The notes: generated by a model not told the origin, from the sequence alone. Positions 17,739 through 26,882 are shown, counted from the first letter of the stretch. The stretch: 64,000 nt of DNA from CATOSP01 sp034422355 (GCA_034422355.1 DAOUJS010000171.1:68015-132014), one strand, 5' to 3'. Made by a program: numbers and translations.

Positions 17739-18512
17739 TTAGGCCTCCAGCTTTACCGGGTTTTGCAGGATGCCTATGCCGCTGATGTCTATCTCGCAGA
17801 TGGCGCCGTCTCCCATGTCCTGGGTCGTGCCGGGAGTGCCGGTGAAGATGCAGTCGCCGGGTTCCAGCGTGACGTAGCGGGTGATGAACTCAATCATCGT
17901 CGGTACGTCGAAAATGAGATGGGCGGTGGTCTCGTTCTGCTCTTCGCTGCCGTTCACACGGGTCCGCAGGTGCTGGTTGTGGGGGTCGGCATCGGTCTCA
18001 ATCCAGGGTCCCATGGGCGAGAAGGTGTCTGCGGACTTGGCCCGCCACCAGTCTGAGTTGTTCTCGTTGCGGTCCCGCTGCTGCCAGTCGCGGGCGCTGA
18101 CGTCGTTGCCGCAGGTATAGCCCAGCACATGGTTGAGGGCCTCTTCCTTGGAAACGTTGCGGCACTTGTCCTTGATCACCACGACCATTTCCCCCTCGGC
18201 GTCGAACCGCTGCACTTCCTTGGGGCGGATGATGGAGTCTCCGGGGCCTATGACGCTGGTTGGGGTCTTGTGGAAAATCATGGGGTATTGGGGTGCCGGG
18301 CGGTCACCGATATGGCTGGTGTAGTTTAGGCCCATAGCAAGAATCTTGCCTGGCATCACTGGGGCCAGCAACTTGACATCGGACAGGTCGTGAACGTGGT
18401 CGGTGAGCTTGACCGGCGAGTCGAAGAGACTGCCTTCGATGGCTGTGACCTTGTCCCCGTCAACGACGCCGTGATGCTCGGTACCGTGGGCAAGATACCT
18501 GGCGATTCTCAT
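17739..18512 (-). CDS. Fumarylacetoacetate hydrolase family protein
   Basis: The 257-residue protein belongs to the FAH fold of hydrolases, decarboxylases and isomerases on ring-cleavage products. It has LAMGLNYTSHIGD near residue 60, the acidic metal site in FDAEGEMVVVI, GYTCGNDVSARDWQ and the C-terminal FTGTPGTTQDMGDG. It likely binds Mg2+ and cleaves or decarboxylates a diketo acid. It precedes an MDR dehydrogenase gene on the same strand (106-base gap) and may belong to the same degradation route. A GAGGA site precedes the ATG. Confidence 0.9.
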   Translation of the reverse strand: MRIARYLAHGTEHHGVVDGDKVTAIEGSLFDSPVKLTDHVHDLSDVKLLAPVMPGKILAMGLNYTSHIGDRPAPQYPMIFHKTPTSVIGPGDSIIRPKEVQRFDAEGEMVVVIKDKCRNVSKEEALNHVLGYTCGNDVSARDWQQRDRNENNSDWWRAKSADTFSPMGPWIETDADPHNQHLRTRVNGSEEQNETTAHLIFDVPTMIEFITRYVTLEPGDCIFTGTPGTTQDMGDGAICEIDISGIGILQNPVKLEA

Positions 18513-18618
18513 TAGTTTCCTCCTTCGTCGCTACTGTTTGATTCTGATTCGACCTGGAATTCGGGCCAGTGGCTCCTGGTGGGCGCGGGGATGGCAAGTC
18601 GCCCGGTCCTGTACCCGG

Positions 18619-19650
18619 TCAACTCTCTATGACCAGCTTTCCGAAGAAGTTGCTGGCCTCCATTGTACGGTGGGCTTCGGCCACCTCTTCCAGAGGAAAG
18701 ACCTGGCTAACTATGCCGTGGAGCGCGCCGTTGTTCACCACCTTCATCATGTCGGCAAAGGTGCGTCTGCTTCTCCCGCCGCTGCCCATCAGGTGCAGGG
18801 GACGCCCCTGAAGGATCGACAGGTCCATGTTGGCCCGTGAGCCGGAGGTGACGCCGGTTATGACCAACCTGCCGCCAGGTTTGAGGCACTGGAGGTTTTC
18901 CTCCCAAACGTCCGCTCCCACACAGTCGAACACCAGGTCAACGCCCTTGCCGTCGGTCAGTTCCAGGACTCGACGGCTGAAGCTATCGGTCTCGCGGTAG
19001 TTTATCCCTTCGTCTGCGCCCAACTCTCGGGCCTTTTCCAGTTTCCAGTCGCTGCCTGCGGTGGTGATAACCCGGGCGCCCATCATTTTGGCGATCTGAA
19101 TGGCCATGCTGCCGACGCCACTGCCCGCGGCCTGCACCAGTACCTCATCCCAAGGTTTGACCTGGGCCTGAGTGACCATGCAGTGCCACGCAGTATGGCC
19201 GACGATGGGCAACGCGGCGGCTTCGGTGAATGGCATGGAGTCGGGGATGACGTAGGCGTTGCCCGCAGGGGCGGTGACGTACTCGGCATGGCCGCCGTCC
19301 AGGTCTACGCCTATGCGTTTCTGGCTGGCGCAGTACTGGTCAAGTCCAAGGAAGCAGTTTTCGCAGGTGAGGCACTTCACCCGGTTATCCACGAGCACCC
19401 TGTCTCCGATTTTGAGGGATGTCCGGGCGTCGGGGCTGATGTTCACCACTTCACCGGCCACGTCACAACCCATGATATGAGGCAGACCGCCGCGTTGGTT
19501 AGCGCGCTGGCGGATGCCCATGTCGAGCCGGTTGAGGGCGCTGCCGCGAACCCGGAGCATTACTTCGCCGGGGGCAACTTCCGGCTCAGGCCTGTCGCCG
19601 TAGACCAGCTTCTCGGGACCTCCTGAGTCCTGGATGTATACGGCTTTCAT
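18619..19650 (-). CDS. Zinc-containing medium-chain dehydrogenase (quinone oxidoreductase-like)
   Basis: The 343-residue enzyme shows the MDR layout. A GroES-like N-domain contains HIMGCDVAGEVV. Structural zinc cysteines lie in CLTCENCFLGLDQYC. The Rossmann domain has AAGSGVGSMAIQIAK and ADEGINY. The catalytic zinc Cys of classical alcohol dehydrogenases is not obvious, since GSALNRLD occupies that place as in quinone reductases, so the structural zinc may be present without a catalytic one. It likely uses NADPH to reduce an enone or oxidise an alcohol. It is upstream of the FAH-family gene on the minus strand. Confidence 0.88.
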   Translation of the reverse strand: MKAVYIQDSGGPEKLVYGDRPEPEVAPGEVMLRVRGSALNRLDMGIRQRANQRGGLPHIMGCDVAGEVVNISPDARTSLKIGDRVLVDNRVKCLTCENCFLGLDQYCASQKRIGVDLDGGHAEYVTAPAGNAYVIPDSMPFTEAAALPIVGHTAWHCMVTQAQVKPWDEVLVQAAGSGVGSMAIQIAKMMGARVITTAGSDWKLEKARELGADEGINYRETDSFSRRVLELTDGKGVDLVFDCVGADVWEENLQCLKPGGRLVITGVTSGSRANMDLSILQGRPLHLMGSGGRSRRTFADMMKVVNNGALHGIVSQVFPLEEVAEAHRTMEASNFFGKLVIES

Positions 19651-19859
19651 GTCCTCTTTATCTCCTTAACACCGGCCCTGGCGAAGCTGTACACGTGCGC
19701 CGGTCTGAGTCCGGTTTCTGCTGTTCCGCAGGGGAAATGCCAATGAGATATTACGCCCCATTCCGCAGTGTAGTCAAAGGCGGAAACCTTGCCGGCGTAT
19801 CCCGCTGTGACTGTGTGGCGGGCAAGTACCGGACCCGCCTGGAGCGGCGATAAATCGAA

Positions 19860-19889
19860 TTGACACGGGTTTTGGGCCGATGTTATATT
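19860..19889 (+). promoter_or_regulatory. Strong sigma70-type promoter of the oxoacid oxidoreductase operon
   Basis: TTGACA (19860-19865), an 18-base spacer, and TATATT (19884-19889) with an upstream TG make a near-consensus promoter. The start of transcription would be near 19896, giving a leader of about 265 bases before korA. Confidence 0.8.
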
Positions 19890-19895
19890 GCTCTG

Positions 19896-20159
19896 ACCGA
19901 TTACGGAATCGGGCAACGCCCGAATCCCCGAGAACATGATGCTTCTTCAGCAGACTAAGGGCCAGTATTCCGATGTTTAGCTGGCGAGCCTTATAACTAT
20001 AGAATAGCGATTTCCCCGAGAGCTATGACAGTAGACGCGACATCGCTATTCCCCTACCATTCCCCGGTTTTTCCTTTTTTGAGAATTCCTCTCATCATTC
20101 TCCGGCCAGGCCCGACGGCGATATAGCTGCGCCGAGTTCTTCTCAGGGAGGTTGTCACA
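19896..20159 (+). promoter_or_regulatory. Long structured 5' leader of korA
   Basis: The leader contains a small hairpin (TCGGGC with GCCCGA, 3-base loop, near 19909-19923). A long-range 10-bp perfect stem follows (GAATAGCGAT 20002-20011 with ATCGCTATTC 20042-20051), then a pyrimidine tract with CTTTTTT around 20070-20078. It looks like an attenuator or riboswitch-type leader, but matches no class I know. Confidence 0.45.
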
Positions 20160-21887
20160 ATGCAATCAAGCGTGCAAATGCGCGATTTCGTGGTCCGCTT
20201 CGCCGGCGAGGGCGGACAGGGGGTGGTAACCTCAGCCGAAGGTCTGGCGCAGGCTTCTACCCAAGTCGGCTATCACGCGCTGACCTTCGCTACCTTTCCG
20301 TCCCAAATCCTGGGCGGTCCCACCTGGACTCAGGCACGGATCGCGGTCGACCCGGTGTTGAGCCCCGGAGACGACGTGGACGTACTGGTGGCCTTCAATC
20401 AGGAAGCTTACGATACTCATGCTGAAGAAGTACGCGACAGCGGCGTAATCATCTTCAACTCCAACGAGTTCGAGCTTGAAGGGGATAGCCGGGGCTTCGG
20501 CTTGCCCTTTGACGAATTGGCCCGGTCCACGGGCAACAACCGGGCTGCCAACATGGTCATAATAGGCGCACTGGCGTACTTGGTGGACATGCCCCAGTCC
20601 TACCTCGAGGAGTTCGTGACCAAGCGTTTCAGCCGAGGCAGGGCTGGCGACGACGAGATCATCCGCTCCAACATCCAGGCACTGTCATTGGGGCGAGAGC
20701 ACATGTCGTCCAGCGGGCTTTCCCTGGGCGCTCTGGAATCGCCCCAGATGCCTGACTACCCGCAGTTGATGCTGAAGGGGAACGAATCACTCTCCCTGGG
20801 GGCGTTGGCCGGCGGCTTGGAATTTTATGTCGGCTACCCCATTTCCCCGGCGACAACGATCCTGGTCTACATGGAACGGAACCTGGTGGGCAAGAACAAG
20901 TTTGCTTACCAGGTCAGCTCGGAGATTGAGTCAATTACCGCCATCCTGGGCGCGGGTTTCTCCGGGAAGAAGGCGATGACGGCAACCGCGGGCCCCGGAT
21001 TCTCCCTGATGGGGGAAGGACTTGGTCTGGGGTGGATCGCGGAGATCCCACTGGTGGTCGTGGACGTGCAGAGAGGCGGCCCGGCCACCGGACTGCCTAC
21101 CAAGACGGAACAGTCGGACCTGATGGCCTGTATGTTCCCGGCACACGGCGACGTGAGGATGCCTGTCATTGCGGTGGGTTCCGTGGAGGAATGCTTCTAC
21201 GGGGCGATCAAGGCGTTGGACTGGTCAGAGCGGTATCAAGGCCCGGTCGTACTAATGACAGAGATGTCCCTCGCGGAGCGGGCGCAAAACATCCGAAAGC
21301 CGGACCTGAGTAAGGTGCAGCCGGAGAGCCGATTGGTGTATAGCGGAAACAATGGTTACATGCGATACGCCGGTTGGGAGCTGTCTCCCATGCCCCTGCC
21401 TGGCAAGCCCGGCGCATACGTTGCCAACGGCAGCGAACATGACGACATCGGGGATACGACCCACCTGCCCTCCCGCCATGTGCAGATGACAGAGCGGCGG
21501 TTCAGCAAGCTGAAGCTGCTTGAGGAGAATGAATACGAGCGGGACAATGCTGATGAGTCCGTGGTGGTAATGCCTTGGGGCGGTTCCAAGGGGCCTGGTC
21601 TCGAAGCGTACAACGCCCTGAGGTCGCAAGGCGTTCCCATTGGCTGGCTCTATACCATGTACCTTAACCCGCTGCCTCCGAGGCTACTGGAGGAACTGAG
21701 GCAGAAGGAGTTGGTGATCGTCCCGGAGCTTAACTTCCAGGGGCAATTTGCCAGCATTTTGCGGTCCCAGGGCGTCCGCGCCGAGGCGATCACGCAATAC
21801 ACCGGGCTCCCATTCAAGGTCCGGGACCTGGTGGAGAAGATCACCAAGATGACCCAGTCCACGAAGAAGGAGATGGCCGGCGTATGA
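20160..21887 (+). CDS. korA: 2-oxoacid:ferredoxin oxidoreductase, fused gamma-alpha subunit
   Basis: The 575-residue protein carries the gamma domain first (GEGGQGVVTSAEGLAQA, QILGGPTWTQARI), then the alpha pyrimidine-binding domain (YVGYPISPATTILVYME and ATAGPGFSLMGEGLGLG), and a C-terminal transketolase-like part. With the beta subunit it converts a 2-oxoacid plus CoA to acyl-CoA, CO2 and reduced ferredoxin. 2-Oxoglutarate is a common substrate of this fused form. GGGAGG is eight bases before the ATG. The next gene overlaps in ATGA. The substrate is inferred only. Confidence 0.92.
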   Translation: MQSSVQMRDFVVRFAGEGGQGVVTSAEGLAQASTQVGYHALTFATFPSQILGGPTWTQARIAVDPVLSPGDDVDVLVAFNQEAYDTHAEEVRDSGVIIFNSNEFELEGDSRGFGLPFDELARSTGNNRAANMVIIGALAYLVDMPQSYLEEFVTKRFSRGRAGDDEIIRSNIQALSLGREHMSSSGLSLGALESPQMPDYPQLMLKGNESLSLGALAGGLEFYVGYPISPATTILVYMERNLVGKNKFAYQVSSEIESITAILGAGFSGKKAMTATAGPGFSLMGEGLGLGWIAEIPLVVVDVQRGGPATGLPTKTEQSDLMACMFPAHGDVRMPVIAVGSVEECFYGAIKALDWSERYQGPVVLMTEMSLAERAQNIRKPDLSKVQPESRLVYSGNNGYMRYAGWELSPMPLPGKPGAYVANGSEHDDIGDTTHLPSRHVQMTERRFSKLKLLEENEYERDNADESVVVMPWGGSKGPGLEAYNALRSQGVPIGWLYTMYLNPLPPRLLEELRQKELVIVPELNFQGQFASILRSQGVRAEAITQYTGLPFKVRDLVEKITKMTQSTKKEMAGV

Positions 21888-22750
21888 GCAAGAAGAATCC
21901 TGAATACGACTTCAAATGGTGCCCCGGTTGCGGCGACTTCGGTGTGCGCCGGGCGCTTGAGTTCGCAATGATCGACCGGCTGGAGACGACCGGTCAACCT
22001 ATGGAAAGCAACGTGGTGGTTGCAGGGATCGGTTGCTCCGGCAACCTGGTGCATCTGCTGGAAGGGCCTCAGCCCTACGGGTTCCACGGGATACATGGGC
22101 GGTCTCTGCCCATTTCCTTCGGGGTCAAGATGGCGCGGCCGGAACTCAACGTTGTGGTAGTCGCGGGAGACGGTGACTTCCTGAGCATTGGCGGGGAGCA
22201 TATCGGGCCACAGGCGGCCCGTAACCTGAACGTCTGCGCCGTGGTTATGGACAACGGGGTGTATGGTCTGACCAAAGGCCAGAGTTCCCCGACCACGAAA
22301 ATTGGCGAGATAACCAGCTCGACTCCCTACGGAAAGCTGGAGTCCGAGATTGACCCGCTGGAGCTGTATCTTACGCTGGGAGTTTCGTTCATCGCGTCAG
22401 GTTTCTCCGGCCAGCCCAGGCCGTTGGCCAACCTGATAACCCAGGGGATGGAGCATCCAGGGTTCTCCATCGTGCACGTTCAGTCTCCATGCACGACCTA
22501 CAACGATACCTTCGAGGCGTTGAAAGGCAACCCGCGTAAGGGGATCGATCCGGCACTGTTCACTGTACCAGAGGACCACGACGCGAGCAGCCGGGCCTCG
22601 GCCTACGAACTGTTGCAACAGCCGGGGATACCTGTTGGCGTAGTATATCAGGACGGCAACCGCACCTCTCTTGACCATCAGGTCGAGTCGATGTGGGAGA
22701 GAGCGACGGAGAGGACTGTGCAGAGCTTGATGGATGCCTTTGAGTTCTGA
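21884..22750 (+). CDS. korB: 2-oxoacid:ferredoxin oxidoreductase, beta subunit
   Basis: The 288-residue beta subunit binds thiamine diphosphate. WCPGCGDFGV near the N-terminus, GIGCSGN, the GDGDFLSIGGEH motif and DNGVYGLTKGQSSPTT form the ThDP-Mg site. No separate ferredoxin (delta) domain is present in either subunit, as usual for the two-subunit form. Four-base overlap with korA gives coupled translation, and a strong terminator follows, so the operon is just these two genes. The enzyme would work in the reductive or oxidative TCA cycle or in amino-acid oxidation. Confidence 0.94.
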   Translation: MSKKNPEYDFKWCPGCGDFGVRRALEFAMIDRLETTGQPMESNVVVAGIGCSGNLVHLLEGPQPYGFHGIHGRSLPISFGVKMARPELNVVVVAGDGDFLSIGGEHIGPQAARNLNVCAVVMDNGVYGLTKGQSSPTTKIGEITSSTPYGKLESEIDPLELYLTLGVSFIASGFSGQPRPLANLITQGMEHPGFSIVHVQSPCTTYNDTFEALKGNPRKGIDPALFTVPEDHDASSRASAYELLQQPGIPVGVVYQDGNRTSLDHQVESMWERATERTVQSLMDAFEF

Positions 22751-22778
22751 TCCTGATTCCCGACCCAAACCATAAATG

Positions 22779-22812
22779 AAAACTCCCCGCACATGACGGG
22801 GAGTTTTCTTTT
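22779..22812. terminator. Bidirectional rho-independent terminator
   Basis: AAAACTCCCCG and CGGGGAGTTTT form an 11-bp stem with a 7-base loop, followed by CTTTT on the + strand and T-rich on the minus side. It separates korB from the convergent ccmE. Confidence 0.92.
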
Positions 22813-22893
22813 CGGTCTTGAACTGGGAAGCTGCTGGGGCTCAACGGGACTATTCCGTTGAGGAAAGAGGGCTATGGCTACCGGGGACGACGG

Positions 22894-23364
22894 CTAGTAG
22901 CTTGTGTCAAGGGACGCGCTCTCCAGCCCTTCGTACTTGGACGGGCATTTGACCAGGATGTTATTGGTCTGGAACACGTTGTCGGGGCCGTGGCTGCCTT
23001 CGAGAATGATCTCTGAATGGGGGTTGAAGAACAGGTCGGGGAGTACGCCTTCATAGGTGGCGGCTAACTGCGCGCCGGACTCGTCATCATGAAGCCGGAA
23101 GCTGGAAATAGTGGAACTGCCCTGACGCTCGAATGACCCTTCGACCAGCTTGCCCCAGACCCTGACCATCCGGCCGTCCTGAGCGTCCTCCTTGTTGGTA
23201 AACTCGGTGACGCTGAGAGACCAGAGGTCGTTGTTGAGGGCGGCATAGACCATGTATCCAAGCGCCATCGCCACCACCGCTCCCAGGATCGCAAAGCGGA
23301 CCAGCATCTTGCCGCCGTTGCCGGGGTAGGGAACCGTTTCCTGTTGCAGGCTCAGGTCCGCCAA
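22894..23364 (-). CDS. ccmE: Cytochrome c maturation protein CcmE, Cys-type
   Basis: CcmE carries haem on the outer face of the membrane on its way to apocytochrome c. The 156-residue protein has an N-terminal anchor (residues 20-42) and an OB-fold domain with VRVWGKLVEGSF and IILEGSHG. The haem-binding motif is C140-PSK-Y144 (CxxxY) instead of the proteobacterial HxxxY. The Cys form is known from archaea and some bacteria with a variant System I. It is the last gene of the ccm cluster on the minus strand, facing a bidirectional terminator. Confidence 0.88.
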   Translation of the reverse strand: MADLSLQQETVPYPGNGGKMLVRFAILGAVVAMALGYMVYAALNNDLWSLSVTEFTNKEDAQDGRMVRVWGKLVEGSFERQGSSTISSFRLHDDESGAQLAATYEGVLPDLFFNPHSEIILEGSHGPDNVFQTNNILVKCPSKYEGLESASLDTSY

Positions 23365-23473
23365 GTGCTATACCTCGGATCGATTTCGTAGCAGCTATTA
23401 TACACCGGGCAGACGGCTGAGGCAGCCTGTTCCCCGGTATCTGGCGGCAATGCATGTTGCGTCCCTTGGGAAC

Positions 23474-23662
23474 TCAGACCCCGTCCGGCGGTTGATTCTC
23501 CTCCAGGAAACGGCGCAATTCCCGTATTTCCCGCTCCATCTCATGCTGTCTGCGGGACATGAAGAAGGCATAGGTGAAGAAGACTATCCAGCTAACTGCG
23601 AATGCAGCGAAGAGGTAGGCCAGGTTTGAGGCTGGCGCGGCTGCCTGAAGCAGGGTTACCAA
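23474..23662 (-). CDS. ccmD: CcmD-like small membrane protein
   Basis: The 62-residue protein has one transmembrane helix (AYLFAAFAVSWIVFFTYAFF) followed by a charged helix, SRRQHEMEREIRELRRFLEE. This is the usual shape of CcmD, which helps release holo-CcmE from the CcmABC complex. Sequence alone is weakly diagnostic. Position between ccmC and ccmE on the same strand supports the call. Confidence 0.8.
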   Translation of the reverse strand: MVTLLQAAAPASNLAYLFAAFAVSWIVFFTYAFFMSRRQHEMEREIRELRRFLEENQPPDGV

Positions 23663-23707
23663 CTCATAAACTCCAGAATAGTTTCCGCGGATAGCCTATT
23701 GCCATAC

Positions 23708-24394
23708 TTAAAGGGAAGACCGCCGAAGTGCAAGCCGGATGGCGCGAGAATCGTCCTCGGACTTGCGCAAGGATGCCCTCTCCATTACAAGATAGACGAA
23801 CAGCAGAAGGAAAGTCAGCATGGAAAATAGCAGGATGTTCAGCATCACGGGTTCCAACGCTCCCGCCTCTGCCATTGGCCCCACCACTGGAGCGGGATGG
23901 ATTGAACGCCACCAGACGACCGAGTAGTAGACGATAGGCACGTCAATGAACCCGATTATGCCGACGACTGCGGAGTACATGGCGCCCTTGGCCCGGTTCG
24001 GAGCCGCATAGCCTACCATAAGGTATCCCACATAGATGAACCAAAGGATCAGGGTTGTAGTCAGACGAGGCTCAAATGTCCACCAGGTGTTCCACACAGG
24101 CCGCGCCCAAATCATGCCGGTGAGCAAGGCCAAGGACACGAACACTACCCCGACCTCGGCGGCCGAGTACGCTATCCGGTCTGCCGCAGGGCTGCGCTTG
24201 ACCAAGTAGACAATACTGCCCACGAACACGACGAAGAAGGCGAGGAACGACAACAGCGCCAATGGCACGTGGAAGTAAAATACTCGCTGGACGTCTCCGA
24301 TAACGGCGTCGGTGGGCGCGACCTGAAAGATTAGCCAAAGGTCGACGACCATCATCAGTCCGCACAGGACCAAAAGACCGCCCTTTAGATTCAT
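23708..24394 (-). CDS. ccmC: Haem handling protein CcmC
   Basis: CcmC presents haem to CcmE. The 228-residue protein has six hydrophobic helices. A conserved His is in VFYFHVPLALLSF. The Trp-rich loop is WNTWWTFEPRLTTTL, equivalent to the WWxWDxRLT signature with Phe-Glu-Pro in place of Trp-Asp. A second His is in WWRSIHPAP. I took the ATG at 24394, where the hydrophobic region begins. The ribosome site is poor, and longer starts up to 24511 would overlap ccmB. Confidence 0.88.
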   Translation of the reverse strand: MNLKGGLLVLCGLMMVVDLWLIFQVAPTDAVIGDVQRVFYFHVPLALLSFLAFFVVFVGSIVYLVKRSPAADRIAYSAAEVGVVFVSLALLTGMIWARPVWNTWWTFEPRLTTTLILWFIYVGYLMVGYAAPNRAKGAMYSAVVGIIGFIDVPIVYYSVVWWRSIHPAPVVGPMAEAGALEPVMLNILLFSMLTFLLLFVYLVMERASLRKSEDDSRAIRLALRRSSL

Positions 24395-24429
24395 GCGCCG
24401 GAGACCGTGGAGCACCGTCTGAAATTCCT

Positions 24430-25104
24430 CTACTCCTCGACCACTGCCCCGAAAATCCAGGGGCATACTACCAGGAAAATGGCGTCGAATGCACCCAGCA
24501 GAGGCCACCACCTGGCAAGGGCTTCTCCCGGCTGGACTCCGATAGCGGCGGCAGAAGCCTCAACCGCGCCGATTATAACCGGCAGGGCCACGGGAAAGAA
24601 CAGGACAGGGAGCATGATTTCACGGGACCGGGTCTGCACGGCAATGACGGAAAATAGGGTGCCCACCAGGGCAAATCCCAGAGTCGCCAGCACGACCGTG
24701 ACTATCAAGCTCCAGGACAGAACCGGGAAGTCCAGAAACACACCGAATACAGGCAATAGTAGAACTTCCACCAGCAGCATGAACAGGAAACTGCTGAACG
24801 CTTTACCCAGGAAGATGGCGTCCCGGCTTGCCGGGGTAAGCAGGAGGCCCTCCAGCCCGCCCTGTTCGCTGTCGCGGACAAAGGCCCGGTTCATGGCCAG
24901 TGAACCGGCAAATGTGAATGTCACCCAGAGGATGCCAGGGGCCAGGGCAGTGACGCGCTGCGGAGTCACGTTCAGGGCGAAGTTGAACATCACAGCCACA
25001 AGCAACCCGAATACCAGGACAGACACCACCAAGTCCCGGGAGCGCCACTCCAGCACGATGTCCTTCCACACCACGATGAGGACGGGTCGAACAAACTGGG
25101 CCAA
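24430..25104 (-). CDS. ccmB: Haem exporter permease CcmB
   Basis: The 224-residue integral membrane protein has six predicted helices. The sequence WKDIVLEWRSRDLV at the start and FVRDSEQGGLEGLLLTPASRDAIFLGK in the first loop are characteristic of CcmB. It forms the membrane half of the CcmAB ATPase that releases holo-CcmE from CcmC. It follows ccmA by 38 bases and precedes ccmC on the minus strand. Confidence 0.92.
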   Translation of the reverse strand: MAQFVRPVLIVVWKDIVLEWRSRDLVVSVLVFGLLVAVMFNFALNVTPQRVTALAPGILWVTFTFAGSLAMNRAFVRDSEQGGLEGLLLTPASRDAIFLGKAFSSFLFMLLVEVLLLPVFGVFLDFPVLSWSLIVTVVLATLGFALVGTLFSVIAVQTRSREIMLPVLFFPVALPVIIGAVEASAAAIGVQPGEALARWWPLLGAFDAIFLVVCPWIFGAVVEE

Positions 25105-25142
25105 GGGCGAGTCACCGCCTGGTGATTGGAGTCATCGGAGAC

Positions 25143-25931
25143 TCACTGTACAGCCCCGGATACTGCCGTTGCCAGGTCTCGGACCATTGGCTGGTCTGAT
25201 GTCCTATTCTGGCCGTCATTCAGGAATCGGACCCCCCCGTTGGCAAGGACTCCTACGCGGTCAGCCCACGAGGTGGCTATTGCGGCGTTGTGGGTAGTCA
25301 TCAATACTGCACCGCCGGAGACTGTCCAGTCTTTCAGAGTCTCGCGTAAGCTGGCGATTGCGGCGGTGTCCAGACCCGATTCCGGTTCATCCATCAACAG
25401 GACTCGGGGCCGGTGGAGGATGGTCCGCGCGATGGCCACCCGCTTCCGCAAGCCGTGGGACAGGTTGCGGGCGCGTTGGTGGGCGCGGTCGGACAGGCCC
25501 AACATGGCCAGGGTGTCCAGGGCCCGTTGCCGGGGGTTGCTCAGGTTGAAAAGGCGAGCGTAATAGGTCAAGTTCTCCAGGCAGGTCAGATCATCATAGA
25601 GGAAGTTGCTGTGGGCCAGAACGCCTATGTTCCGGCGCACCGCCGATGCCTGACGGCGGACGTCCAGACCGGCCACCTCCAAGCTGCCGGCATCCGGTCT
25701 GGTCTGAGTGGACAGAATGCGAAGGAGCGTGGACTTGCCAGCCCCGTTGGCGCCCAGCAACGCCACCATTTCTCCCCATGACACCGTGATATCCAGACCC
25801 CAGAGGACCGGGATGTCGCCGTAGCTCTTCTCCAGGCCCCGGACGGCAACGGCTCTGTCCACGGCAACTCCGGGCAAGGTCTCCACTCGCTCCGGCCTTG
25901 CCTTAAGGATGCTTGATGCTGACGCCGCCAT
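25143..25931 (-). CDS. ccmA: ABC transporter ATP-binding protein CcmA
   Basis: This is the ATPase of the CcmAB complex in cytochrome c maturation. The 262-residue form has Walker A GANGAGKST, a Q-loop region, the signature LSHGLRKRVAIAR, Walker B VLLMDEPESGLD and the H-loop MTTHN. The ATG at 25931 lies inside the end of the upstream SDR gene (29-base overlap) with a weak ribosome site. A GTG further in, behind CCCGGAG, is an alternative start about 22 residues later that still keeps the whole ATPase domain. Confidence 0.9.
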   Translation of the reverse strand: MAASASSILKARPERVETLPGVAVDRAVAVRGLEKSYGDIPVLWGLDITVSWGEMVALLGANGAGKSTLLRILSTQTRPDAGSLEVAGLDVRRQASAVRRNIGVLAHSNFLYDDLTCLENLTYYARLFNLSNPRQRALDTLAMLGLSDRAHQRARNLSHGLRKRVAIARTILHRPRVLLMDEPESGLDTAAIASLRETLKDWTVSGGAVLMTTHNAAIATSWADRVGVLANGGVRFLNDGQNRTSDQPMVRDLATAVSGAVQ

Positions 25932-26697
25932 CGACGGCCCAGGTCTGTCCTGTGACGTAGGCGGCGGCGGGAGAGGCGAGGAATACCGCTAGATAGCCAG
26001 GTTCTTTCAAGTATCCGACACGGCCCAGGGGGACCTGGCCCACCGCCGCTTCCTGGCGGGTCTGGTATGCCCTCGGGTCCATCTGCTCGGGGTCGGGGAA
26101 GGAACCGGGAGCTATGCAGTTGACCCGCACGCCAAAGGGTGCCCACTCCTGGGCCAGGCATTCGGTAAAGCGCATCAACCCCGCCTTGGCCGCGTCATAG
26201 GCGGATGACTCAGGACGCCCGCGGAAAGATGCCCATCCCGAGATATTGATGACGTTGCCCTGCCGCCGTTCTAGCAGGTGCTCGCCAATAGCGCGGCAGC
26301 CCTGGAATGCTTCGGTAAGGTTGATGTCTACAACGTGATGCCAGTCCTCTTCGGTCATGCCGTCCAGTGTTCCGCCCGGCAGCTTGACCACCGGCTTGCG
26401 TATGGCGTCGCCCACACAGTTGACCAAGGTGTCCACGTGGCCGAACTCCGAGAGAACTTCCCGGACTATGCGTTCCATGTCCGCCGACTTGGTGGCGTCG
26501 CCGCTTAACGCTATCGCGTTGCCGCCCATAGCCCGGACTTCCTCTGCTACCCTGGTTGCCCCAACATTGGTCAAGCCGGTGATGGCTACATCGGCTCCGG
26601 CTTCGGCGAACACCAGAGCTATGCCCTTGCCTATGCCACGTCCCGCACCGACCAGCAACACCTTTTGCCCAGTGATGTCAAACTCTGGGATGTTCAT
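25903..26697 (-). CDS. Short-chain dehydrogenase/reductase
   Basis: The 264-residue classical SDR has GAGRGIGKG as cofactor loop, GDATKS at the adenine pocket, NCVGDA in place of NNAG, NISGWAS with the catalytic Ser, and YDAAK as active-site Tyr-Lys. The C-terminal WAVDGGVSI is the usual family ending. Its 3' end overlaps ccmA, so it shares a transcript with the cytochrome c maturation genes, although no functional link is known. Substrate unknown. Confidence 0.9.
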   Translation of the reverse strand: MNIPEFDITGQKVLLVGAGRGIGKGIALVFAEAGADVAITGLTNVGATRVAEEVRAMGGNAIALSGDATKSADMERIVREVLSEFGHVDTLVNCVGDAIRKPVVKLPGGTLDGMTEEDWHHVVDINLTEAFQGCRAIGEHLLERRQGNVINISGWASFRGRPESSAYDAAKAGLMRFTECLAQEWAPFGVRVNCIAPGSFPDPEQMDPRAYQTRQEAAVGQVPLGRVGYLKEPGYLAVFLASPAAAYVTGQTWAVDGGVSIKHP

Positions 26698-26882
26698 TTC
26701 TCATTCCCTTTACTCTGCTCTGTACAGCGGGTTGGAACCGTCCCCACGGAGGGAGCATGGTCGCCTTAAGTCGCGGGAGAAGTGTATCCAAGGACGATTC
26801 TACAGTCAATCGGCCACGTCCGCCCGTCCGGTGAAAGTCGCGGTCGCGGGGCGTACTTACAGAACAGGGTGTCAGGGCGTCG

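Noticed and set aside
19936..19980. Possible 14-codon leader peptide (ATG ATG CTT CTT CAG CAG...) in the korA leader
   Set aside because: No ribosome site and no codon bias related to the operon; not enough support to list as a gene.
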